Of a stretch of DNA of 64,000 nt, positions 1 to 13,200 are shown in pieces. Where the stretch lies: the NCBI GenBank assembly GCA_030770545.1, contig CM061097.1:1116501-1180500 (forward strand), given 5' to 3'. Under the pieces are notes generated by a model. It was not told where the DNA came from, searched no databases, and saw only the letters and a list, made by a program, of their open reading frames with translations. Each line of letters opens with the position of its first letter. The stretch's first letter is position 1. The stretch comes from Macropodus opercularis. Taxonomy: Eukaryota; Chordata; Actinopteri; Anabantiformes; Osphronemidae. A program made the translations under genes and the position numbers.

Positions 1-1211
1 GACCACGCATCGTCAGTGTCACCCCTTTCACTGGTCCAGCCGGTCCCTGCCTGGTGGTGTGTATGGACAGGGAGGCTGAGAGCTGCCTCCTGCTTCAGTG
101 GACCAGTGGGAGCTTTCAGAATCCGCAGCCGTTACCTGTGAGCGGCCGAGCGAGTCAGGTGGAGGCAATGGCCACAGGGCCAGGGGACGCTCTCTTACTG
201 GCCGTTATCCAAGGTGATTTCAGGAACTACTGACTTTGTTTTTGAACACAAAAGGTTGTTGTTTTTTTTTAGAAGACTGTGGTGCAAAGATTACATCTAT
301 ACACAGAACGAGTCAAGTGCGCTTAGTCTGTGGTTCGCTAAGAGGATGGTTGTGTTTGTGCAATAATGAGATGCTTTTTCTGAGGCTGTTTTCTCAGTGG
401 TTACACGTTGGTTTGGACAGTACAAACCAGCTGCTGCTACTTGAGATGGCCGACAGAAGCCGAGCCTCTCGCAGACAAAACAACCCTGTTCTGTTGTCCC
501 AACTAAGCTGACTAAATTCACAGCGTGGGCCAGATCATGTATTTATACTGCTCTCTGTATATTTTGATGAGACATAATCCCTCTGAGTCTGCAAAAGTTT
601 TCTCAGTTCAGATCTGTTGTGGGTTCATGGGGAAGGCCTCAGCGCAGAGCAGAGCCACTGAGGCGGTCGGAGGTTGTAATTTGTCGGTCTTGGGTGTGTC
701 AGTCAGACCATAAATATGCTAGTCTACCATGATAGAAGTGTTTTTGAGCTTCTGTATGTCGGGATCTTGCTCCAGGTTCCTCTCCATCCTGTGAGGTGTT
801 GCGGTGGAGGTCGGGGCAACCTTCGGCACAATTAACCCAGTCCATCCCTCACAAAGGCCTCACCTCCGTTCAGCTCTTCGCTGGTTCTTCTGGGACTAGT
901 AAGCTCCACCGTTTTATTAACAGAAAGATGTTGCACAAACATTTGACCAGACAGCATGATTAAATCTGTGAACTGTTCCTTCTCATAGTTTATGCCCTGC
1001 TAGCTGGAAACAATGGCTCATCACTCTTTTCCTGGAGGACTGATGTCAGCCTGTTTGCTGTGATGCTGCGGGCGCCTCCAGCCAGGAGATACCTCGCTCT
1101 TATGGCCCCGTTCCTCAACAGCACTAGAACCCTGTTGGCGTCTGTTGAAGAAAGTAGTTCCACTATTTATGAATTTACTACTGTCTCGAATCAGTCTGAT
1201 TTCATACCCAG
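1..1211 (+). other. adgrv1: adgrv1 exons encoding EAR/EPTP repeats (three exons)
   Basis: Exons 1-213 (continuing from upstream), 776-898 and 989-1211. Read in frame from base 3, they give the EAR pattern of a short strand, then LLLQW, a GSF turn and a hydrophobic YLALM-type strand. Examples are 'CLLLQWTSGSF' in the first exon, 'CEVLRWRSG' and 'GLTSVQLF' in the second, and 'YALLAGNNGSSLFSW' and 'RRYLALMAPF' in the third. The phases join cleanly: phase 1 at 213/776, phase 1 at 898/989, phase 2 at 1211/1300. The last exon ends 'YEFTTVSNQSDFIPS', which runs directly into the Calx-beta half in exon 1300-1504. EAR repeats are predicted to form part of a beta-propeller and occur only once in this receptor, so they anchor the position in the protein. 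The donor after 213 (gtgatt) is weak. The intron 214-775 holds nothing else that I recognise. Confidence 0.85.
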
Positions 1212-4200
1212 GTAACCACGCAGCCCCAGACTGGCTAGATTTGGTTTAAGAAATAAAAACATTAGGGACGAACAATTCATTTTATTTGCCTTATTGCAGT
1301 TATGGCGAGCTGTACTTTGCACCAGGAGACAGCGAGCTAGAAATAGCAGTGAATATCCTAGACGATGACATTCCAGAGGTGCAAGAGAACTTCAAGGTCA
1401 TCTTGAAAAATCCGAAGGGTGGGGCTGAGATTGGATTTGGCGGACAGGTGACTGTAATGGTCCCAGCCAATGATGATGCACATGGAGTCATCGGCCTCGC
1501 TCAGGTTAGCAGATGAACATTTTAGTAATATGCATCATTGAAATTATTGCATTATACTAAATGTTTTGTATTTAATCGTTTGCAGAATTCTCTGTCTATG
1601 GAGGTAGAGGAGTTGGAGCAAAATAATCTCATCTCTCTAACTGTGGAGAGGAGACGCGGGACCTTTGGCAGACTGACCGTTCACTGGGCTGCCAGCGGTA
1701 ACCTGGCAGATATTTATCCCACGTCAGGAGTGGTACGTAAAACCAGTTTACAGCCAACCACACTGGACACATGAATAGTATATTGATGCTATGACTAAAA
1801 TGTAATGTCACGTGCGTTGGTAGGTAACCTTCTCAGAGGGCCAGTCAGCGGCAGTCATCTCGCTGAGCGTGGTAGCAGATGGTGTCCCTGAGCTGAGAGA
1901 GAACGTCACCATCACCATCGTGGACGTCACCACGGTGGGGCTGCAGGACCTACGACAGGCTGCAGCCATCGACGAGCAGCGGGCGCAGGCTGTGCTCAGC
2001 ATTCTACCCAACGGTTCCCCCTACGGGGTGGTCGGATGGCACCGGGACTCGGCGTTTACAGTGGCCCAAGAACCGCAGAGTAAGAAACGAATGCCTGAAT
2101 AATCAGCTTTTCATTTTTTTCTTAAGGAGCTTTTACACATTGTCTTTTTGATATGCTCTGAATCACCTGCAGGGAGTCCAGTCAATGTGACGCTCACCAT
2201 AGTGCGAGAGCAGGGCTCTTCAGGTGAGGTGTTAGTCCATTACCAGACCCGACCGGCTCTATACCAGCTTCCATCCAACCAGGCTACTGCAGGAATGGAC
2301 TACTCTGCCAAAGAAGGCACTGCCACTATGATCAATGGTGCTAGCGTAGCCATTGTCACGGTCACAATCCTGCCGGTAAGAAAGGGCCAACGTTTTAAAT
2401 CTCCTTTGAAAAAAAACACTGTTTACCATATTTACGAGGAAATTAAAGCTCCTTTATATTAAGAGTGAGTTTGTAGCATGTAGAGGCAGCACATCTGTTT
2501 ATTAGGATGAATGCGTGTGTTATTCTAAGGATGACGTGCCAGAGCTGGCAGAGAGTTTCGTGGTAAACATCACCCGGGTGGAGCTGGTGGGAGCACCAGT
2601 CGGAGCAGGGCAGCCGAGCATGAAACGTCCTGGTATGGAAGTGGCAGAGGTCACCATTCAGGAGAACGATGACCCGCGAGGGATTTTACAGTTCAGCGTT
2701 TCAGAGGTGAGCGTAGGATCATCTGTGTCAAATAGCTTTTATGTTTGATGTGGCGCAAACGTATTATTTGCCACAGAACACGCTGGCGTATGAGGTACCG
2801 CCACCAGACAACATCATCCATCTACCCGTGGTGCGACTCGCTGGCACAACTGGAAAACTGACGCTCGACTGGGAGGCTCAGCCAGTCACTGCTGACCTTC
2901 ATGATTTCAGCCCCACTGCTGGAAGTATTACTTTTCAAGATGGTCAGGTACGTTTAGGAGCTCTGGGTTAAATATGTCAACACGTTACAGCTGTGGTTGC
3001 AAGCCTCACCTCGTCTTATTTTTGATTTTAGAGAGAAGCGAGAATTTCCATCACCATCTTGGATGATGAACAAGTAGAGTCTTCAGAGAATTTCACAGTG
3101 AATTTGCTGCGTGTGAGTGGTGGCGCTCGACTTGGAGACGTGACCTCTGCAACTGTCAGTATTCCAGCCAACGACTCACCTCTCGGACAATTTGGATTTC
3201 AGCAACTGGAGGTGAATTATTTAATTTTTTAATTACTATTTTTTAATCATTATTTTATTCTTGGCTTCAAAAAGGCTTCAAATGAAGGACATTTAGGTTT
3301 TCCTGTTGCATTCATGTCCACAGTCCTTTATTTTACCCTGTGTGATAAATGTCCCTGACCACGATGCCATCTGTGAGACTTTAGAGAAATAGATGTTCAG
3401 GAATATCCGTAGTTGATGATAATCATAACGACTCGCCTCTCTCCTAGGTTACTGTCAGTGAGCCAGAGTTTGTGAATGACCCTGCTGCTGTGGCAACACT
3501 AGCAGTGCTGCGTAGTGCAGGGGGCAAGGGGGCAGCGACGCTGACATGGCAGCTGGAGGAGCGGGCCAGGGGTGACCTTTCACCTCTCAATGGAAGCCTT
3601 GTGTTCACTGAGGTACACATCGAAAGGGAGCAGTATACACACACAGCACAGTAGGTTGTACTGTCTCTCAGTGTCTACTGTACTTTTCTTCTTTACAGGG
3701 CGACACTGTGAAGACATTTGTGATCGCAGCCCTCGCAGACACCGTCCTGGAAGGAGATGAGCACTTCGTTGTCCAGCTGTTTCCTGCTGAGAGCGGTGCT
3801 GTCATAAACCCCTTTAACGGTTAGCCAATATAAAGTGAAATGTCTGGCGTCTTCACTGATTCAATATATTTAAAATAATAATCCTTCTCCAATCTGCTGT
3901 CCAGGCACCGCCACAGTCACTATCAGGGCAAACAAGACTGCGCTGGGGATCGTTGGGATAGCAGAGTCCTCCAGTACCGTTCTGATCGGAGAACCTCAGG
4001 GACAGTACAACGGTAGCGCCGTGGTCAGGTGAGATGGACAGACGAGTCACGTCTAGCTTTAAACTTCACTCCATCTGTTTACCGTCTGTTGCTGTGTCCC
4101 CTCCAGCCTCGTGCGAGGGCCGGGTGTGTTCGGAGAGGTCCAGATATCCTGGAATCTAGTTCCAGCCACGGTTTCCGAGTTTGAAGTGATCTCTGGCACG

Positions 4201-7200
4201 GTGACCTTCAGAGACAGACAATCTGCTGCAACCATCATTCTGAAGGTACTTTATGGTGGAGTGTGTTGGAGTGTGGGCCATGGTCTGAATTGACCATGAG
4301 GTGGGATAACGTCCAGTGTTTCCCCGCCACAGACCCTGGACGATGAACTTCCTGAAGGGCGCCGCGAGTACCAGCTTGTGCTGACCTCCGCTACCTCGGG
4401 ACTAGAAATAAGCCCCACCGCCAGGCAAGCGAAGGTCATAATGGCAGCCAGTGACAACCCCCATGGTGTTTTCTCCTTCAGTCAACGTGAGCTTAGAGTC
4501 ACAGAGGAGGAGGGAACGGTGAGCATGAGAATAGAATCGTTTGTAAATGCCTGATTATAGTTCAACCTGTCTAGTATGTCCATTGCAGATCCATCTGTAA
4601 ATATCATCCATATTTTCTCCTGCTCGTATCTCATTTCGTTGCCTTGTACATGTGTAATGACGAAGTAGAATCTAATCTAATATGACCTGCAGAATAAAGA
4701 GTCATGCAGTTGCCGGTGCACATACTTCTCCTCAGGTTGATGTGACGGTGATCCGCTCGTTGGGCAGTCTGGGTAGCGTGTGGGTGGCCTACCAGACCTC
4801 AGGCGACACGGCACTGAGTGGAGTGGACTTCAACCCAGCTTCAGGGCGACTGCTTTTTAATGCTGGGCAGACTTCGCAGCAACTCGCGCTGCGCGTCACA
4901 GACGACAGTCTTCCAGAGGGGCCCGAGGTCTTCTTCCTCCACTTGACTGACGTGTCACTGGTCAACGCCAGGTAATTAAAGCTTGATGAGGCGGAATGTT
5001 CTGGTCTTAATTAAGAGACTTGCGTATTGATCTGCGTCTCCCTCTGGTGGCCAGCGCTGTGGACTACACGGTGAGAGAGTCTGGTCTCCAACTGGACCAG
5101 CCTCCGACTGTAGGCAACACCAGTTCCCTCACTGTGGTCATACTAAAGAATGATAATGCTGAGGGCATCCTGGAGTTCAGGCCAGAGTACGTAAACCTTA
5201 CAGGTAAGAATCAATCAAAGGCAGCTTCCTGCTCGTTGTTATCGTGGAAAGTGAAACTATGGCTTGAATAAAACTCACATGTAACGTAAGTTACAGACAT
5301 TAAGAATATTTACTAACCCTCTTCTTCTTCTTCATCAAGTTGAAGAGGAAGTAGGAACCATACTGCTCCCAGTGGTGAGGAGAGTGGGTTCATTCGGACC
5401 AGTCTCAGCTCAGTTCATTTCCAGAGGCTTGAGTGCAACCCCTGACCTCGACTACATCTTGAGAAATGGCTCAGTGACATTTGTCCATGGCCAGAATACC
5501 AGTTATATAAATGTCACAATTATAGACGATCTTACAAGGTGAGAGCAGGAAATACTTTAATTCAGCAGAGCATGCAATTAACTAGCTTGGAATTAAAATA
5601 AGGGAGTGATTTTAATACTGAAAACAATCTCTGCAGTGAACATGCTGAGATATTCGAGGTGGTGCTGGTTGGTGCCACAGATGGAGGAGTTCTAGGCGCC
5701 CATCAAGTTGCCAGGATAACCATCGCTAAGAGCGACTCTCCAAGCGGTGTGGTCCGCTTCCTCAACGAGAGCCTAATCGCCTTGGTCAACCCCAACTCCA
5801 CTCTACAACTCAGCCTTGTCCTGAAGCGAGCAGGAGGCCTAGTGGGAAATGCGACGGTATGAGCAGCATCACCAGCGGGGATAGAATGGACGGTGTTACT
5901 GTCTTACTTTTTCTGGGGTAGCATCATTCAGACTGTGTTACCATCGACAGGTTGCCTGGTTCATCCGTGGCCCTAACAGCAGGGATCTCCTGCCTCCGTC
6001 CAATACTGACATCAGGGAACCTGTGAACGGAACGTTCTTCTTCAGGGATGGAGAGGAAAGCGCTCGAACCATAGAGCTGCGAATTCTGCCCCATGGGAAA
6101 GTGGAGGTGGAGGAGACTTTTATAATAGACCTCAGCATTTTGTCTGGAGAGATGGATGTTGATGCTCACGCTGGCTCTGTAACACTGAAGGTAATCAGCC
6201 TGCAGTGCTAGAAGGTAACGCCTTAGCTCCCAACTCACTATTCATTCCCAATGTGTCTGTTTCTCAGATAGAGAAGTTTGGTGACCCGAATGGAATAGTC
6301 CAGTTTGCAGGGAACTCGCTTCAGGAGCATGTCTACAATGAATCCACAGAAGCAGAGGGGCCAGTCCACGTCTCGCTGCTGATTACTCGTAGAGAGGGCG
6401 TCGTGGGTAACATCACGGTGAGATGCCCTGTCAGTGTATAAACTGGCCTGACTGAAATAACTGTGGTGTTAAAGCTGAAACGAAACGATGGTTTCGCCTC
6501 AGGTGCACTGGCAGATACAGAGTGATTCAGACATGGCGGGTGACTTCCTGGCCACAACTGGCTCGGTGGTGATTCTGGAAGGCCAGCGGGAGGCAGACAT
6601 TGTCCTCAGCCTGATGCCCGATACAGTGCCAGAGCTGGAGGAGCTGTACACCGTCCGACTCGTGGCTGTGGATGGTGGTGCTACTCTGGATGCCAACCTG
6701 AACCTCATAAAGACAAGCATCAGGTGGGTCGTTGACACAGAAAACAGTAGCAGAAGGAGACGTTTGTGTTTGAAGAAAACTGTGGATAATAATTTTTCAC
6801 TACAAACAAAATAAATCGTATTCCTGTTCCTCTGTCTGGTTCAGGGTGCCCGCTAACGATGAGCCACACGGTGTCTTTTGGCTGAACCCTGAGCAACAGG
6901 CTGTAGTGGTAATGGGGTCCGGGCCGCAGGCCACCAGAGCCCTTGTTCTGAACGTGACCCGCCTGGCTGGGCTGTTTGGGAACGCCAGCGTGGGCTATAG
7001 GCTCAGCGGACGGGTCGATGACGTGATGGACATCAGGGAGGTGTTGGGAGAACCAGCGGAAGGAAGGCTGTTCCTGAGGGAGGGGCAGACATTCAGTGCT
7101 CTCACTGTGCCAATCAACAGCCAGGTAAGAGGCAGCAAAGCAACCATAGCAGCTACAGAGGAACTGCTGCATTCAGCCGTTCTGTCTTCACCGTAGGTGT

Positions 7201-10200
7201 TTCTGACGGTGCGTGACAGCTTCACAGCAGAGCTCACTGACGTTAGGTTAGCGAGTCCCATCCTCGGCTCGCTGCCTCGCCTCCTTCATGAGGCCAGCGT
7301 TGCTAAAGTGACTGTGCCCGAGCAAGCTGCCAGCTCAGAGGTGAGTCATGTCCCTGTGTGTTTTCAGAGAGCTGCTGTTTTGAGTGTCGTTCCAAGCCAT
7401 TCACAGCTTATCAGCATCTTAACGTCATTGTCTGCTGTCACCTGTGATGCCAGGTCGGTTTTGCGTCTGCGGCTCTTCGGGTTTCAAATCTTGAAACGGG
7501 AGCATGTGAGGCCGAGGTAGCACGAACTGGGCTGTTTGGAGACATAAGGGTGCAGTGGACAGCTGGGTATCCTTCAGGACAGGCCCCGACTGGCTTCAGA
7601 GCTGGAGCTATTACCCCTCGCTCAGGTGAGACCATCGCAAAGAAAATGAGACTTTAACCTGGCTGACGCCAAGCAGGTCAGCAGCCTGCCTTTCTAACCG
7701 CGTTCCTACTGGGTTCAGGTTCACTGACCCTGGCTCATGGAGAGAGGAGTAAGGCCGTGTCTCTCACCGCTGTTGCCGATACATCAGAGCCAACTTCCTA
7801 TGCCATACATCTCACTTCTGCCAACGGTCCTAGTGCCGTCAAGCTCAGGTAATAGTTAGATCAACGTGTGGATCATTTGGACTTTTATCAAATGATATGG
7901 ACGATCTTTACTTGATGACTCACTGTTTGCCTGCCTTCGCAGGTCTGGCTTCACATTGGCAGAAGTGGAGCCACTGGGTGTTTACCAGTTTGCCCCTGAA
8001 TCCCTCCAGCTAGTAATAACAGAGGACATCCAGAACATAACGTTGTATGTTCAGAGACTCTATGGTTTTCATAGCAATACCACCCACGTAACCTATACGA
8101 CGACAGCGGCCAGCGCAAAAGCAGGAGACGACTTCGTTGCGGTGCCCAATGGGAGTTTGCTCTTCGACTCACCGCAGCAAATGAACGCTTCGTTCCACCT
8201 TTCAGTACGTGATGACTCCCTTCCAGAGCCCGATGAGCACTTCTATGTCAACTTAACAGACGTTCAGGTCCTTACTCATGCCTCGGCTCGGACAGACGCC
8301 TTGCCTCGCCTCCACCCTCAGCGCAGTGTAGCCACCGTCACCATCCTGGGCAATAATGTGACTGGAGGAGTTTTAAGTGTTGGACCCAGGTGCCAAGTGG
8401 CCGAGGACAGAGATGAGGGGGCCGATAAGGAGCAGAGGGTGGTCCTGAGGGTGCTCAGGTCCGGCAGTGTGGCTGGAGCTGTGAGCGTTCGGGTTCGAGC
8501 CTACGGTGGTATGTGCTGTTTGCAGCTTTATTTCTGTATGTCATCTCGTAAATTCCTCTTTCCAGCCTCGCTCTAACTTGCTGTGCACCTCAATCCAGAT
8601 GGAAGTACGGCATCTCTTCCCTTCTCTCTGGAGCCTGGCGACTCCCTCGCCAAGGAACAGCAGGATTTCCGCTTGGAGTCCACGATAGTGTCTCTGCAGG
8701 CCGGTCAGATTGAGACCGAGGTGGTACTGCTCATCCTGGATGACTCCGAGCCAGAGGGACCGGAGGTGTTCTTCATCTACCTCAGTGATCCGGAAGGAGG
8801 GGCGCAAATCACAGACCGTCCAAACCAGGACTTCGGAGCTTTTGCCAAGATTACTATCCTCGGTAAAACACATTTATTTATTTCATCTGGACATTTATGG
8901 CACAGAACCTACATTTGTCTGTAATCATATAGAGCCACGGCTATTTATTTATTTTGAAGTGGGTTAGTTGAAGTTATTTGGTGTTGATCGGTGTTGCTTC
9001 ACAGATATTTGTGTGAAACAGAATATTTGGTTATTTTAAATATGGGACTGATAGTAAATGATTGTGATTGTAAAAGAATGTGAGAAAATTAATTTAAATT
9101 TAAATTAATTCTTCGCACTATCCACACAAGGGAGTGACTTCCATAACGGTATTGTGGGATTTAGTCCCGCCTCCCTGACGGGTAAAGTACTGGATGAGGA
9201 TTCAAAGAACAGAACTGCTGTCCTTTACCTGCAGAGGCAAGAAAACAGGTAAGAAAACGATTTGGGCTCAAATGAAATTGATAGCAAACTGTTTTCTTGG
9301 AACGGTTCTGTGTTCCTTCGTTACAAATATGTTTAGTTGTCTGTAGATAGTTAGTGTGGCCTTTTTTTGTCTGTTTGCTCAGAGCCTTTGAGGATGTGCA
9401 GATCTCCTGGAGAGCCACGTTCAGCGAGGCCATTCCCACACTAATCCGTGATGGAGTCGACCTAAGCAGACAACTCGTCCAGACCTCAGGGGCTACGTTG
9501 TGTAGACGAGGGGAGACGTTTTGTGCTGTGACTCTAGAGGCGCAGGACGACCAGGTGAGAGAAAGCAGGAGCCTCTGACCAAAGGTCTGATTAAATGAAT
9601 TTCGTTGTCAGTGCAATCGTCATCACCTGCTCGTGTGTTTGCTGTAGGAACCCGAGTACCAGGTTTGGTTCTTAGTGGAGATTTTTCAGGTGGGTTCTGG
9701 AGCTGCTATTAATGAGTCCACCCGATTTGCCAACATAACCATGTCAGAGAGCGACGATCCACGAGGATTTGTGTACTTCGCTGTGGGCCACAGACTCCCC
9801 ATCGCTACCTTAATGACCACAAACCTCAGCCTCCAGGTCTACAGACAAGCCAGCACAGCGTCAGCCATGTATGTGCATTACCGCACACTGGTAAGTAACA
9901 GAACATTATTCAACAGCTGGGCACAGTCAGAAATGGATAAAAATGCAAACATATGTGATGCTGGTGTTCTGAAGTAATATGTAACTAACTGGAACTAAGT
10001 AATATGTAAAGTCAGGGTTCAAAGACAACAGTGTTTTCTCTTCCTCTGACTCCTTTAATCTCAAGTCCACCTCTGTTTTCTGTGTGAGATCATGAGATGT
10101 CACAGCTGCAAACAGCTCAGATAGTATAGTATAAAGATTTCACCGGCACACATTTTAGATATTGGAGATCAAAGTATCATCCAATAACGTCTAGTGCACT

Positions 10201-13200
10201 CAACGAAACTCTCGCGGACCCAAGGCCAGGTCGTCCGCTTTCATCTCCGGCGTCCGCATATGTTGCCAGACAAAAGGGTGGTTGCACAAGGTTGTACTGT
10301 TTGTTGAGCAGAGGTGGGAACGTGCCTTTCTAAGGCTCGGTACCGAGTGGCTTCTCTCTGGCACTGAGGCTTCCTCCCACTGTCCAGACCCCATTTTGGT
10401 TAACTGGCAACTCTAAACCCACCGTAGACGTGACTGTTTCATGGGCGAACAATCAAATGGGTTTCATAAGTTTCCTTCCTGAACTCTGCTTTCATCTGTC
10501 AAGTTGGCGACCCAGCATCTATGTTTTTGTTCTAGGAGCTACCCAGAAAAGAGGTGGTGGGTCCCTCTGTAATCTGGCCTGCTAAATCAGGGATTGACTT
10601 TACGGAAAAGGAGGGTTGGCTAACCTTTGATGTGGGCCAACATAACGTCACGCTGGACGTTCACCTGGCACCTAACCTGAACGCGTCCTCGCCCACGCCG
10701 AGACGCTTCCAGGTGGAGCTTTCCAACGCCACAGGAGGAGCCAGAGTGCACCCTGAGTTTGGCCTGGCTAACGTGACTCTGGTGTCAAATGCGAGTAAAG
10801 ATGTGTGGATGTTACTGGACCAGTTACACCAGCCTCTTCAACCGGCTCTGTTGAACCAGGTCCTGGATGGACTGAGCAGGGAGGTCGCGAAACCTCTTAC
10901 TCAGGAGCAGATGACAGCTGTGTTTGAAGCTTTTGGAAAGGTGAGCGAGAATAGACACTGAATCTGTGTAAGAAGATGTAGCATCAGTCTCGTGTATCGT
11001 GTCAACATTACTGATCTAAATGTGACAGTATGAAGTTCGCTCCAGGCCACAGATCACTTTCGATGTGACGACCAGTTTGTCATGTGACACTGATGTCGCG
11101 GCGGCGCTTTGATGCTGCAATAGTGCGTCTCCTCAGCCCAAGGACAGACAGACAGAAGCTTAGCCTGAACTAAAGAATGTGACTTTAATGCGAGCTGAGT
11201 AATATTATTCATAATCTGTGTTGCTTTTCTTGGCGTCTCTCGCTGCGCGTTTCCTCTTGCACCAGGTGCTCACGGAGGCCGAGAGGACTCCTTTACAGGA
11301 ACGCAGCCGGAATTTGACCTACGACCTGCTGTGCGTCCTGGCTAATCCCAGCAGAGTGGACACGCGAGGCCTCAACCACCTGGCTGGGGTGGCTGAGCGG
11401 TTTGCGCTTTCCCTCCTCACCCACAGCCAATGCGAGATGTAAGTGTCCGGGCAACGACAGAGTGGAGGCTGGAGACCTCCCCGAACAAGCATCGTTAACA
11501 TGCCTGTGTTTGTTGATCCGTTCAGTGGGATTGTTCTGGAAACGTGCCCATACATGACCATCTCTGCTCTCCAGTGGTACCCCACACAAATCAATGGATA
11601 CAAATTCAGGGGTGGCAACGCAGACTTCTTCCAGCTCCCAGATACTCTGCTGCCCGTACCAGCCAACCTGTCGACCAACTGTGGCAACCTCAGCCAAATT
11701 CAGCTGACCGAGTTTCGAACTGAACACTGGTTTCTGACCAGTGACGCATCCAATGCCCTCAATGGGAAGGTAGGGACGTTTCTACAGTCACTGTAAAAAG
11801 AAGAGGAAGAATTCGAGTTAGATCCTGCAGGTGGCAGTGTTGCTCCAGCATAAAGTTCTGAAATATTCTGTTTTATATAGGTATTCTCAGTCAGCCTCCA
11901 GGACAGAGGGTCACGACCCCTAGACGATGGTAAGGAGGTGGTGTACCGCATCCATACATCTGGTCAGCCAGTGAAGCCAGGCCGGTCTTTGTGCCTTCTG
12001 TGGAACCAGACCACTGCAAGGTAGGCACACGCTAGTTTCAGGTTTCCTCTCAAAACGTACTGAAAGTATTGTTTTTGTACTTGCTCATCTCGGAGCCTGT
12101 AAACATCTAGTGCCCACTAGATGGCTCCCACTGTGAGCCGGTTTGTTGAGGACATTCCTGGGGCGTGGAGTGGGACTTGGCTGGACACGCTGTTTTGTCT
12201 TAGGAACTGGCTTCTTGGAGGATGTGTCCCAGAACACAAAACCAAAGCCAAGGAAAGTTCAGGGTTGTTCTGACTGGGCTAGTTGTGCCCCTGAATCCAG
12301 CACAAAGATGATGATGTTCTGTTTTGTTCCGCTGCATCTTTAACGGGTGAAGTTTGACCTGCTTAACAGCAGTGTCTCAGCTTGTTCACGCTGCCTTTCT
12401 TCTGCAGCTGGTCCTCAGACGGCCGGTACTGCAGGGTCGTGAATGAGAATGGGAACTATGTCGAATGTGCCTGCTCCCACCTGTCTGTGTTCACGGCCTA
12501 CGCCGAGTTGTCCACCTCTTCCTACAACGAGGCCTTTTACGCATCTGGGTTCATTTGCATTTCAGGTATAAAACACACACCTCCACTGCTTTTCCTCTGT
12601 TTTGCTCCTGTCAGCCTACTTTCCTATCTCAGCCTCTCGTTAATCTTCTCCATCCATATTGTTATAAAAAGCCACTGGTTTGCATAATTCACTGCTTGGT
12701 TTATTAATACTCGCTCCATGTTTTTCACTCCTCCTCAGGCTTTGCTTTGGCCATTATATCCCACGTGCTGTGCTCCCGTTTCCCCATGTTTGCTGCCAAA
12801 CTGCTCACTCACATGATGGTGAGCTGCCTTGGAACCCAGGTAATACCTTTCTACAAAGATGCTTCTGTGTAGTGCTCCAGTAATTTACCAGACAGGCCAC
12901 TCGTGATGCTTCCCACTCTGACCTCTACCTGCTAAGATTCACTGCTGGTGCTGTAGTTATATGCGTTTCATGAACTGGCCTCCAGCTGTGCAGCTCCGGA
13001 CGCAACAAGCTGCGATGCACGGTTCTGTCTGTCATTGCATATCAGGTGCTTTTAATGTTATGGCTGACTGGGGAAAACGCTGCCAACAAGTGTCACATGT
13101 ATTTTCTTAGAAAGGTGCATGGATCACACAGTTCAGTGAATTTCCCTGGTTGCGTAGTTTGGGGGCCGGTGCGTCCTGACAACACAACCATGCTCCTCAG

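Noticed and set aside
236..511. 91-codon frame after the first EAR exon
   Set aside because: It lies in the intron between phase-matched EAR exons 1-213 and 776-898 and lacks the EAR pattern.
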